Shown here: positions 14,623 through 24,300 of the stretch, one piece after another
Layout: the number at the start of each line of letters is the position of its first letter
How positions within the stretch are numbered: position 1 is the first letter of the stretch
From: JAADHY01 sp964428935
GTDB lineage: Bacteria > Planctomycetota > Planctomycetia > Planctomycetales > Planctomycetaceae
NCBI GenBank assembly: GCA_964428935.1
Contig: CAYSAG010000008.1
Location: 1 to 40,171, forward strand
DNA: 40,171 nucleotides
Direction: 5' to 3'
Position numbers and translations under genes: made by a program
Notes under the pieces: model-generated
Databases searched by the model: none
Told to the model about the DNA's origin: nothing
Seen by the model: the letters and a program-made list of their open reading frames with translations, nothing else

Positions 14623-17088
14623 TCACCGCCGCTCGACCCAAATGGCCGACGACCACGCCCACTGGTTGTCTTCTTGCTGGACCCGCACGTAGTAGTACGC
14701 GGACTGGCCCGGCTGGAGCTCCGAGTCCGTGAACCGGAATTCGCACTCCGCTCGACCGGGTCGCGTCGTGTACACAAATCGGTTGTTTCGAACGATTTGG
14801 ACTTGCTTGACGGGCGCGGTTCCCTGGACCTGGACGGTGAAGGTCGGAGTGCCGTCCACGCGGACCCGCTCGCCCAACAAGTGGTCTTGCAACCGGAAGT
14901 CCAAGACCAGTGTGTCGGTGGCGCCGAAGGACCGTCGGTTTCGCAAGGCCTCCAGCACGCCGCGTCGCGAAAACTCCTCGGCGTAGACGGCCGCGTAAGC
15001 GCTGTGGACCAGTCCGTGGTCCGAACTGGCAATGACTCCAATGTCCACGCCCCGTTCCAACGCGTCCCACAGGTAATGGCCCTTGCGGGTCACACGCACG
15101 GCCGGCGGCGCGCCGAAAAACTCGTAGCAACCTCGGGCTTGGAAAATCTCCGCCACCCGCTCGAAGTTCGCGTTCCACTTCCGCCAGTCTGTTGCTGAAG
15201 GACCGTCGGCCAACTGGTGTGGAATGACGACCACCTCTTTGCCCTGCAACACACGAAACAGGTCCTCGGGAGCGTCTTCCTCGTAGCACGGGTTGCCTCG
15301 TTTCAAGTAAACCACGTTCTTGTGGCCGCCGCGTTTCAAGAAGGAGCCGCCGTGCTCGTAGCCGTACAGCGTCAAGAAACGTCCGGCAATGTAGAACAGG
15401 TCGCAGTACTTTTGCGAGCGCCACCACGCGTAGTCCTGCAGCGGACTTTGCTTTCGTTCGTACCGGTGTTTCAGCAAGTCCTGGTCGTGGTCCGAAATGG
15501 CCAGGAAGTCCAGTCGAGCCGCGTCAATGGCGTAGCGGTAGGTGTCAATCAGTGAGCCGTCGTAGTTCATGGCACAGCGGGAAATGTCGGTGTGACGGTG
15601 TGTGTCGCCGAAGAGCAGTTCGAACCGTCGGCCGCCGGCGGTGAGGGTCGGTCGGTTTTGCCGAGGCAGAGCTCGCGGAACCGCCGTGCCGTCGACGACG
15701 GGGGCGGTTCCCTGTGGCTCCGTTGGCAGCGAGACGCTGGCTCGCGTCCCGTCCGCAACCCGCAGCGTGGCCGCGTGGACGTTGTGGTTGACCGGCTCCT
15801 CGGCTCGCTCTGGTCGCCTTCCGTCCTCGGCCCACGCGACGGTCAGCGTGCCGTCCGAGCCGGGCCACAGCGAGACACGCATGTCGTTTCGTCCGTTGCT
15901 GGTGGGCAGTCGGACCGGCGTCGACCACCGCCCGTTCTGGTACACCGTCACGTACGGGTTCCAAATGCCGCGGCTTTGGTAAGGACGTCCGTTGGGGCGG
16001 CGACCGGGCGGCGTCAGGTCGTGCAGGTGACGAAAGACCAGCCAGAGCCGGCCGTCGGCGTCGACGGACAATTCCGGCAGCTCACAGAACCGAGCCAGCT
16101 CGCCGGTCAACACGGACGACAGGCGCTGAGTCGGTCGGGTCACGCGGTTGCCCTGCAAGCAGCACAGTCCCAGAGCCCGGCTGCTGTGAAGTCGTTGCCG
16201 CGACGGCGTGTGACGCCCCCAGTTCGCCCCGGCTTCGTCCCACGCCACCCACACGCGGTTTTGCCGGTCCACGGCCAAGGCGGCGTGGGCTTCGTAGCGG
16301 GGCGTTGCAGCCACAGCCAGGGTGGGCCCAAGCCGGTCACCGTCCAGACAGCGCAGCAGAATGTCGTAGCTGCCCGAGCGGTAACTGTCCCAAGCGACGT
16401 ACACCCGCCCGTCGGCGTCCGCGGCGACCGCCGGTTCCCAGTCGCTGGCCGGACTTTCCGAAACGTTCCGTCGGCCGACCAGTCCGCGCGGAGTCAGCTC
16501 GGCCAGAAAAATTTCGTAGGCCCGGTCCGCCACTCCCTGCCAGGCCACCCACAGTCGGCCCCGACTGTCGCAAACCAGTTGCTGACGCATTTCCGTGCCG
16601 GCGTCGTCGGTCAGTTGAACGGGCTCGGACCAGCGGCCTTGCCAGAAGTACCGGCCCCAAAGGTTCCAGTTCGAGCGTTGGTCGTCGTTCTGAGCCCAGG
16701 TCAGCCAGAGTCGGCCTTGGCCGTCGCGGCCAAAAGCCGGACACCAGTGGTCACCGGTCGCCTCGGACAGCACGACCGGCTCGCTCCAGCCGTCGTCTCG
16801 CAGTTGGCTCACCAGCAGCCGGTCCTGCGTTCCGTCCCATGAGACCCACGCCAGCCAGAGCCGGCCGTCGGCGTCGCGTCCCAGCGCCGGGAACTCGTCT
16901 TCGCTCGTTGTCGACGTCGGCGGACCGAGCTCTGCCACGGTGACGGCGGGCGACTGCGGAGCAGCCGCGACAGCCCGCGCCCCCCTTGCCGCAACCAACG
17001 TCGCCCCCCAAACCGCTCCCGACACAACCGCCGTTGCCCAAACCAAGCGTCTCCAGCTCAAACGCCGCAGTGACCCGTTCCCGCTCAT
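14623..17088 (-). CDS. Secreted beta-propeller protein with DUF3604/PHP hydrolase domain
   Basis: The predicted protein has 821 residues and an N-terminal export signal (about 14-42). Residues about 55-440 contain seven recurring blade motifs of the type DADGRLWLAW, as in sialidase-like propellers. From about 485 on comes a DUF3604-like PHP metallohydrolase domain: LFGDTHRHTD, LDFLAISDHDQD, a Tyr/His-rich core (LYGYEHGG) and IASSDHG supply the expected metal-binding His and Asp residues. The C-terminus is a beta-sandwich. A GTG at 17106 is in frame, but AAGGAA nine bases before ATG 17088 favours the later start. PHP domains hydrolyse phosphoesters; the actual substrate of DUF3604 proteins is not established to my knowledge. 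Confidence 0.85.
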   Translation of the reverse strand: MSGNGSLRRLSWRRLVWATAVVSGAVWGATLVAARGARAVAAAPQSPAVTVAELGPPTSTTSEDEFPALGRDADGRLWLAWVSWDGTQDRLLVSQLRDDGWSEPVVLSEATGDHWCPAFGRDGQGRLWLTWAQNDDQRSNWNLWGRYFWQGRWSEPVQLTDDAGTEMRQQLVCDSRGRLWVAWQGVADRAYEIFLAELTPRGLVGRRNVSESPASDWEPAVAADADGRVYVAWDSYRSGSYDILLRCLDGDRLGPTLAVAATPRYEAHAALAVDRQNRVWVAWDEAGANWGRHTPSRQRLHSSRALGLCCLQGNRVTRPTQRLSSVLTGELARFCELPELSVDADGRLWLVFRHLHDLTPPGRRPNGRPYQSRGIWNPYVTVYQNGRWSTPVRLPTSNGRNDMRVSLWPGSDGTLTVAWAEDGRRPERAEEPVNHNVHAATLRVADGTRASVSLPTEPQGTAPVVDGTAVPRALPRQNRPTLTAGGRRFELLFGDTHRHTDISRCAMNYDGSLIDTYRYAIDAARLDFLAISDHDQDLLKHRYERKQSPLQDYAWWRSQKYCDLFYIAGRFLTLYGYEHGGSFLKRGGHKNVVYLKRGNPCYEEDAPEDLFRVLQGKEVVVIPHQLADGPSATDWRKWNANFERVAEIFQARGCYEFFGAPPAVRVTRKGHYLWDALERGVDIGVIASSDHGLVHSAYAAVYAEEFSRRGVLEALRNRRSFGATDTLVLDFRLQDHLLGERVRVDGTPTFTVQVQGTAPVKQVQIVRNNRFVYTTRPGRAECEFRFTDSELQPGQSAYYYVRVQQEDNQWAWSSAIWVERR

Positions 17089-17284
17089 GACTGCCCGTTC
17101 CTTCACCGTTGTTTCGTCACAGGAAAAAAGCGACGCTCTTTAGGGGCCGAAGCTTCTGCTGCCGAAGCTCCGAGTACAACTTTCGGCTGCTCGGGCCATC
17201 GGCGTCCTTCGAAAAAGAACCGCCGACCCGCCGCGGCCTTCGCATGCCCACGCTGAAATCGCGTCAGCTCGCACACTTCGGCTT

Positions 17285-19864
17285 TCACTGCGCCGGGCGC
17301 TGCGACTGGACTTTCAGGCCGGTCAGCCGGCGGCCGCCTGGTCGCCGAATTCGGCAACCGACCTGCCAGCCGCCTCGCTGGTCGACGACCTTCAACATCA
17401 GGTCGTTCCAGCCTTTCTTCAATCGAGCCGGCACGACCACCTGTCGAGGCTCGGCGGCGTGCTCCGCCCACCGGTCGAACAACAGTTTGCCGTTCAGCCA
17501 CACTTTGACGCCGTCGTCGCTGCCCAACTCCAACTGAACGCTCTGGTCAGTCGGAGACCAGACGAACGTTCGCAGGTAGGCAGCGCAGAAGTCCAGCGAG
17601 CCGAACGTCGCCTCCAGATTGATGCTCCAATTGCCAATGCCGCTGGTGATTTTCTTCCACCGAACCGAGTCCGGTGCCTGCTCGGGCGGAAAAGCCGTCT
17701 CGTAAACGCCGCGACCGTCCTTGCCCTTTTCGGTGAAGGGCCCGACGCCAACCCAATCGAGAATGTGGTCGCGGTAAATGTCGAGCGCGTCGAGCACTTC
17801 ACGTGCTCGCCGACGCACGTCCGGGTGCTGAACCTTTGCCAGAACCTTTTCCAGTGCGGCGGAGGCGCGTTTGGGGTCTTTCCGTCGCACCCGCCATGCA
17901 ATTCGTACGGCCGCCACGCCCGCATTGGCCCGCAACTGCGGGTTGTCCAGCAGGCTCAACGCCACGGCCAGCGCCTCGGGACGCTCCGCCGTCAGACCCA
18001 GCTGCTCCAACACCCGCTTCTTGTCCTCCAACCGCTCGAGCGACTCAATGGCCTGTCGGTAGCGTTGTGTTGGGTTGGTCGAACGAGCGGCCAGAGCCAG
18101 GTAACCTCTTACGGCCAAGTCCTTCAACTCGGGTGTCGGCGCCAGCGCGACGGCGTCAATCAAGTCTCCGGCGACTCGCTCGTCGGGCCAGTCGACCAAC
18201 GCCTGCACGGCGGCCGAAACGAGGTCCGGCTGGCCCGAGTGGAGCGCTTCCCGAATGGCGCGTCGAGCCGACTCGGCGCCGCTCTTTCCCAACGCGCGAA
18301 TCAGAGCTGGCCGTTTCGACTTGGGAGCCTTCTCGAGGGCGGCTAGCACAGGCGCACAAGACTGTTCGCGGTCGGAGGCCCGTAGGAAGACACGCCCAAT
18401 CGTTTGCAGGACCATGTCGAGCTCCGCCGGCTCGGTGCGAGTCAGGGCCAGTTGGGTCAGCGCAGGTAGGTGCTCCGAGCGAGCCAGAGCGCCGAGCGTG
18501 CGAAGGGCCTCTGCGCGGACGGACGGCTCGGGGTCGGTGGCCGCCTGCAGGACCGGTTCCACCGCCTCCGCCGCTCGCCGTTCGGCCAGTGCGTGCAGGA
18601 CCTCAACGCGGACCGCTGGCTGCGCCCGGCTCAGTTGCTCCACCAGTACGGCGTCGACGCGGTCGCCTTTCAGGTGCCGCAGGCTGGCGCGAGCGACAAG
18701 CCTCTGCTGTTCCGTTCCGTGCGCGGCCAGTCGAAGCAACAGGGGGACCGTTTGAGCTCCACCGACGGAACCCAGCGCCTCAATAGCTGCCAGCCGAAGC
18801 GGTTCGTTGTCGGCTGTGGCGGCCTTGGCCAAAGCCGGTTCCGCAGCCGGGTCGCCGCGCACGCCCAAGGCTCGAACCAACAGGACCTGCTCTTCCGGCT
18901 CCAACTGCTCCACCACCCCGGCCAACTGTTGCGTGTCGCCGCACCCGGCCAATTGGCCGACCAGGGCAATGGCGAAACGCCGTTCCTTGGCGTTGCCCGA
19001 CCGAATCGTTTTAGTGAGCAACTGCGTGGCCTTTGCACCTCCAATGCTGACCAAGCCACGGAGGCCGGCGAAGTGGAGCCGCTCACTGTCGGACCGCTGG
19101 TAGAAAGCCTGGTAGATTTTCTCGGCCCGAGCTGTCTGTCCAGCCAAGGCCAGCGTCTCTGCGCACTGCAGAACAGCGTTTTGCAGCTCGACGGCTCGAC
19201 GTCCCTCAGCCGTCTGCAGTCGAGCCAACAACGGCTCGCAAGCACCAATCCGCGCCAGCGCGACGGCCGCCGCTCGGGCCACCACCAGCTCGTCCGACTC
19301 TAACAGCTCCGCCAGAGCTGGCACGGACCGTTGGTCGTGTCGGTTGCCGAGCGACTCAATGATTCCCGCCTGCACTCGTCCCGACGTCTTGGGCAACGCG
19401 CGACGAAACGCCGCAGTGACAGTTTCCCCTGGCATGCGTTCCAAGGCGTAACGGGCCATGTGCGACAATTGCGGGTCGGTCAACAGTTTTTCCAGGGCCG
19501 GAACACAACGTTCCGTGCCCACCACTCGCAGTTGGCGGCAGAAGAAAGCGCGAGCGTCGTTCGTTGTCGACTTTTCGAGCCCGGCAATCAGACGCTGTTC
19601 CACTTGGCTCCGCAGGGGCGAGTCGGGCGAAAGGTGAAAGACAATCTCTTCAATCTTTTGCAGCGCCGCCGAGCTTTGGCCGTACCGAAAGTTCAACGCG
19701 GCTTGCACGGCAGTGTCCAGCTCCTGCAAGAGTCGCCGTTGTTGTTCCGGCTGCTCTTGCGCCGACTGTCGCTGCTTTTGCTGCCGTTCAGCGCTGGTCG
19801 CGGGGGCCGTCGTCCAGACAAGCGTCAGCAGTACGGCTAACCGAACAGCGTACTTGGTCAACAT
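17285..19864 (-). CDS. Exported HEAT-repeat protein with C-terminal sugar-binding-like sandwich
   Basis: The predicted protein has 859 residues. MLTKYAVRLAVLLTLVWTTA is a Sec signal ending near 24. A Gln-rich segment follows, then about 15-18 HEAT/PBS-lyase-like repeats up to about residue 690 (recurring patterns such as DPQLSHMARYALERM, ALAELLESDELVVARAAAVA and VRAEALRTLGALARSE). The last 165 residues form a beta-sandwich like those in planctomycete secreted proteins, with GSDDGVKVWLNGKLLF and KKGWNDLMLKVVDQ. The open frame extends to 20086, but that extension is Arg/Ser-rich, lacks a ribosome site and has no homology, so ATG 19864 (AAGG upstream) is used. It is probably a scaffold; partners are unknown. 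Confidence 0.87.
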   Translation of the reverse strand: MLTKYAVRLAVLLTLVWTTAPATSAERQQKQRQSAQEQPEQQRRLLQELDTAVQAALNFRYGQSSAALQKIEEIVFHLSPDSPLRSQVEQRLIAGLEKSTTNDARAFFCRQLRVVGTERCVPALEKLLTDPQLSHMARYALERMPGETVTAAFRRALPKTSGRVQAGIIESLGNRHDQRSVPALAELLESDELVVARAAAVALARIGACEPLLARLQTAEGRRAVELQNAVLQCAETLALAGQTARAEKIYQAFYQRSDSERLHFAGLRGLVSIGGAKATQLLTKTIRSGNAKERRFAIALVGQLAGCGDTQQLAGVVEQLEPEEQVLLVRALGVRGDPAAEPALAKAATADNEPLRLAAIEALGSVGGAQTVPLLLRLAAHGTEQQRLVARASLRHLKGDRVDAVLVEQLSRAQPAVRVEVLHALAERRAAEAVEPVLQAATDPEPSVRAEALRTLGALARSEHLPALTQLALTRTEPAELDMVLQTIGRVFLRASDREQSCAPVLAALEKAPKSKRPALIRALGKSGAESARRAIREALHSGQPDLVSAAVQALVDWPDERVAGDLIDAVALAPTPELKDLAVRGYLALAARSTNPTQRYRQAIESLERLEDKKRVLEQLGLTAERPEALAVALSLLDNPQLRANAGVAAVRIAWRVRRKDPKRASAALEKVLAKVQHPDVRRRAREVLDALDIYRDHILDWVGVGPFTEKGKDGRGVYETAFPPEQAPDSVRWKKITSGIGNWSINLEATFGSLDFCAAYLRTFVWSPTDQSVQLELGSDDGVKVWLNGKLLFDRWAEHAAEPRQVVVPARLKKGWNDLMLKVVDQRGGWQVGCRIRRPGGRRLTGLKVQSQRPAQ

Positions 19865-20070
19865 GTCTTCGCCTTTCTTCAATGGGCTCGTTGGTCGCCT
19901 TGCGGTGTGGTCGGAGCTGCGGTGGCTCCGATTCGCCCAACCGCTGCCGCAGGACACGCCACGTGACATGCTAGCCCGTCGCGCTGGCAGGGACTTTGTC
20001 GACGCGTCGGGTTCGCGTCCGTCTGCTGTAGCCGGCCTCGTGTCGGACCGGTCCGGCTCTACCCTGCCTG

Positions 20071-21300
20071 TCAAGTCAAAGACCATGGCTCGCGCTTAGG
20101 ACGGTCGAGCCAGCGGTTGGCCTCGGGGTCGCCAATGATTTCCTCCTTTTCCGGGTCCCAGCGAAGAGGCCGGTTGAGCCAGTAAGCAATGTTGCCCAGG
20201 TGGCAGAGCGTAGCCGTGCGGTGAGCGACTTCAATGTCGCGGAACGGAAGCTCGCGCGTTTTCACGCAGTGGATGAAGTCGCCGAAGATTCCTCCGCGGC
20301 CCTTGTAGTTCGGAATGTAAATGTCGGGCGGTTTGGCTTTGCGGCCGGTGCGGTCACCTTTTTCGGAGATTTCGCCTTCGGTGCCGCGGAAATTCAGAAT
20401 GCCGCCCCACCCTCCGCCGTGGTAAATGCGCACGCCGTTTGCGAAAACGAACGTCAGCCGCGGAAAGTCTTTTCCGTCCGGGGGAATGATTTCGACCGGG
20501 CCGGTCCGGTGCAGTCCCAAAGCGAAAAGGGCTCCGCCGAACGTGTGGCAGCCCCAGTCGGTCATGCCACCCCCGGAGTAGTCACGGTACGGGCGAAAGC
20601 CGCCTCGAATGAGGTTCGGGTGGAAAGGTCGCCACGGAGCGGGGCCCAGCCACAGGTCCCAGTCAACCCCCGGCGGCGTCTCGACCGGCGGCAAGTAACA
20701 CGGCCCCGACGGCCCGCCCACGTTCACCCATGCCTCTTTGACCTCGCCAATGGCTCCCCCACGCACCATTTTGTGGAACCAATTGTAGTCGCCCCAAACC
20801 CGTTGACTGCCGCCGGAAAAGACGCGTCCGTAACGCCGAGCGACCGTCACCATTTGGCGCCCCTCGCGGATCGTCAGCGTTTCGGGCTTTTCGCAGTAAA
20901 CGTCCTTGCCGTTTTTCATGGCGTCAATCGAAATGATTGCGTGCCAGTGGTCCGGCGTGGCAATCAAGACAGCGTCGATGTCTGGCCGGCGAGTGATTTC
21001 GCGGAAATCGGCGTACGACTGGCAGTCCGTGTTTCCGTAGCGCCTGTCGACCATGTTCTTGGCCAGTTGGCGGTGTTCGGCCACGACGTCGCACACGGCC
21101 ACCACCTGGACCTCGGGAAACCGAAGGAAGCTGCCGAGGTCCGAGCGGCCACGGCCCCCCATTCCAATGGCTCCCATGACGATCCGGTCGTTCGGGCCGG
21201 CTCCGCGAGCGTAAGACCGTAGAAAAAGCGGAGCCGTGCAAGTCGCGACCGTACGTCGCAGGAAGTCCCTTCGTCGAACGGACAGATTTTTTCGGTTCAT
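20071..21300 (-). CDS. Tat-exported Gfo/Idh/MocA oxidoreductase
   Basis: This 409-residue NAD(P)-dependent sugar or cyclitol oxidoreductase begins with a twin-arginine signal (RRDFLRR, 10-16). The Rossmann fold has GAIGMGGRG (43-51), and VYCEKPETLTIREG carries the family EKP motif. Further blocks are DWDLWLGPAPWRPFHP and YRDYSGGGMTDWGCH, which place it in the large planctomycete group of secreted Gfo/Idh/MocA proteins. ATG 21300 has a strong AGGAGG upstream; the open frame continues to 22596, but that part is antisense shadow of the PQQ gene. It lies 50 bp after the giant propeller gene and is probably co-transcribed with it. The sugar substrate is unknown. Confidence 0.95.
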   Translation of the reverse strand: MNRKNLSVRRRDFLRRTVATCTAPLFLRSYARGAGPNDRIVMGAIGMGGRGRSDLGSFLRFPEVQVVAVCDVVAEHRQLAKNMVDRRYGNTDCQSYADFREITRRPDIDAVLIATPDHWHAIISIDAMKNGKDVYCEKPETLTIREGRQMVTVARRYGRVFSGGSQRVWGDYNWFHKMVRGGAIGEVKEAWVNVGGPSGPCYLPPVETPPGVDWDLWLGPAPWRPFHPNLIRGGFRPYRDYSGGGMTDWGCHTFGGALFALGLHRTGPVEIIPPDGKDFPRLTFVFANGVRIYHGGGWGGILNFRGTEGEISEKGDRTGRKAKPPDIYIPNYKGRGGIFGDFIHCVKTRELPFRDIEVAHRTATLCHLGNIAYWLNRPLRWDPEKEEIIGDPEANRWLDRPKREPWSLT

Positions 21301-21350
21301 GAGCTGTTCCTCCTGTCTTGCGGCACCTTCGGCCGGACGGCCCGTGGTTT

Positions 21351-24300
21351 TCAGCGGCCGGTCGGTTCGTCGCCGGCAGGGAGTCGTTCGAACTCCACTC
21401 CGCACAGGACCGGTGCCGTCCGACGCGTCAGCCTTTGAGCCGCTGGGACCAGCTCGACCACCAGCGCCCGCCGGGCCACGACGTCGAACTGTCGAACGGC
21501 CGGTCGGTTCAGGCCGCCCGCCGCCGCGACGACGTCGAAGTTTTTCAGAACGGTCCGTCCTTGCAGTCGGACGTCGAACACTCGTTCGCCCGGCTCGGCT
21601 CCGTCCAGCTCGGCGAAGTGCAGTCGCACGCGGAGCCGCTGCGGCTGGGCGGCCGAGCGTGGCACGACCAGCAGCCGTTCGAACCCTTGCCCCAGCGTCG
21701 GCGGTTGCTTCAGCGGCCCGCGGCCCGTCACGCAAACCGCAAGCCGGCTGCGGTCCAAGCCTGCGGCCGACAACGTTTTCCACGGAATGACCAGCTCGCC
21801 GCACAGCCGGCCGCCGTCGCGGTGCACGGAACCTCGCCACGGAGCGTTGAAAGACGCGTCTTCGCCGTGCGCTCCCAGCGGTGGCAAGCGGACCGGCCAC
21901 GGAAGCGGCGACACCGCCGAGTAGACTCCCGAGCGGTCCGGTTTGCGGCTGCGCTGGAACTGCACGGTTCGACCGGCTCCCGCCGACAGGCGAAAGACCT
22001 GGTACGCGTTCGGGTCGCGGTCCGGAGTCCCAGCCGGGTGCCACAGCGCCCGGAACCGCTCCCCCTTCGCGTCGCCGTCCTGCACGACGACTTGAACGGC
22101 CAATGTGCTTCCCGGTGCCGGCCGGAACGAACCGGCTCGGCCGAGCGTCGACCACGGAACGAGCAGCTCGACCTGGTAGCCGGTCGCCGTTCGTTTCCCG
22201 GCCGCCTCGACGTCCGGAACGGTTCGCTGGCGTGCCGTCTTCGCGGACTTGGTGCGACGCTGCCGCTTGCCCGCGTCCGCCCACAAGGCCACGCCGTTCG
22301 GCTTGGAGCCGTCGGGCGAAACCGTCACTCGCACAGCCGGAGCTCGTCCCGCTTCGTCCGCCGCGTAGACCGCGACCCAGTCGCTGACGGGAAGCGTTTT
22401 CCGGTCCGTCGCGCCGCGCACGCTGTCGTCTTGCACCTCCACGGCCACCAGCAGTCCCTTTTCGTTCCACCCGACCCGAACCGTCGGGTCGAAGTCCTTC
22501 TGTGCCAGGAACGTGCCACCGGGGCCGGGAAGTGACTGCACCTGCAGCCCTTGCCCGTTCCAGTCGGACAGGTCCCCGTCGACCTGTGCGCGACACGGGG
22601 GCAGGTCGAGAGCCGGCAGCGGCGGTGTTTCATAGACCCACAAGGCGTCGTAGCGACGGCCCGTGGCCGACACGCCCACGTGCAGACACCGGTCCGCCGG
22701 TGCGTCGCGGCCGTCGGGAAGCGAACTCAGCAGACACTCGAACGACTCTTCTTGCCAGACCGGGAAGTCCGTCTCGTCCGAGCCGTCGGACGACGAGCCG
22801 TCCGGCCCGGCCGGCTTCGAATGCTCGTGCTGCGTCTTCTGCCCTTCGCGGCCGCCCGCTTTCTGGAACGCGACGTAGAGAGCGTGGTCGTCGTAGCGCA
22901 GCCAAGCGACCGTGTTGTGACCGGCCGGGATCGGCTTGTAGCCGTCCCAGCAGGCGTCGTCCAGCCGCCCGTCCACGCGTGGAGCCTGCTCGACAGGCCA
23001 AGCCGTCACCGCTCGGTCGAACAACCGCAGGTCGAACTCCGCTCGTCGCAAGCCCCGCAACCCGCTCGTGTAAACCCACGGACGGTCCGTTCCCCCCACT
23101 GGCCGCAGCTCGCTGTTGCGACGGAACGGCCCGAAGCCGTCGGCGAACTCAAAGCGGTAGGGCAGGGCAATGTCCCGGCGGCGTTGGGGCGTGTCGGGGC
23201 GGGGCAGGGCGAGCCACAACTGGCCGCTGGAGTCACGACGGTCGCCCGGCGCTCCCAAGTTCCACGCCACACGCTGCAGCTCGGCGTTGGGAAGCCGTGT
23301 GTAGAACACGGCCCAGTCCTCTTGCCGCTCGCGCGGCTCGGCCGGTTCCAACGCAACGGTCGTCTGGAACGAGTACGAACAGGTGCAGCCAGCGTCGGCC
23401 GGCGGCGCCAGCACCAGTCCGGCAGCCGCAATGGCATTAATGAAACAACCGGCTCGAACACCGCCGAAGTTGTGCACGCCGGTGTCGCCGGCCAGGTCGA
23501 GGATGCCCAACGTGGACGAACGGAAAAGCAGCAAGTTGGGACAGCCGGACAAGGTTCCGCAGCCGTAGGAGCGGGCGAAGGTCCAAGTCGAGCTGCCCGT
23601 CAAGCCGGTTGGCCGCGACTTCGGCTGCCCGGTGCGAAGGTCGTAGGCCACCGGCTCGGCGTAAACCGTGTCGTCCACAATGACCGGAAAGCGACGCATG
23701 TTGACGCGGCGGTGGTAGAGCAGCCGGCCGGTGCGAGCGTCGTAGCCGGACATGGCTCCGCCGCCCGTTGCCAGCACCACCCCGTCGCTGCTCCACAGCT
23801 CGCTCCGTCCAGCCACGCCCTGCTCGGTCTGCCACAGCCGCTTTCCCGTGCGTGCGTCCAGCGCGAGCAGTTGCCACGAGTCCGGAACGGACTGGCCCCG
23901 CCGACGGGCCGCTTCGACGCGCCGCGGGTCCGTCCGTTCCAACAAGAAGACGCGACCGCCCTGGACACACACCGCGTTGTTGCTGACCGGACGAGCCGCC
24001 GTGTACGTCCAGAGGACCCGCCCTTGCTTGTCCAGCAGGAAAAAGTACCGCCCTTCTCGTTCCGTCCCGAGGCTGCCCAGCAGACCGGCGTCCGTCACCG
24101 ACAGGTAGCTCCACACCAACGACGCGGCCTGCTTCGCGGTCAAGCCGAAACGTTCCAGCGGCGGTTGGAACTTGCGGACCGTGCGACCGGTGGCCGGGTC
24201 CAGCTGAAGGCACTCGCGTCCCGTGGCCAAGTACACGCCCTGGCTGTCTGCCACGACGTTACTGCCGGTGACGTGGACCGGGAAGCGTCCCGCTTTGGCG

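Noticed and set aside
19865..20086. 74-residue extension of the HEAT-repeat protein
   Set aside because: It has no ribosome site, lies ahead of a clear Sec signal and reads as unrelated Arg/Ser-rich sequence.
20071..22596. N-terminal extension of the oxidoreductase frame to 841 residues
   Set aside because: The extra part is Arg/Gly-rich antisense shadow of the giant propeller gene; the Tat signal and AGGAGG fix the start at 21300.
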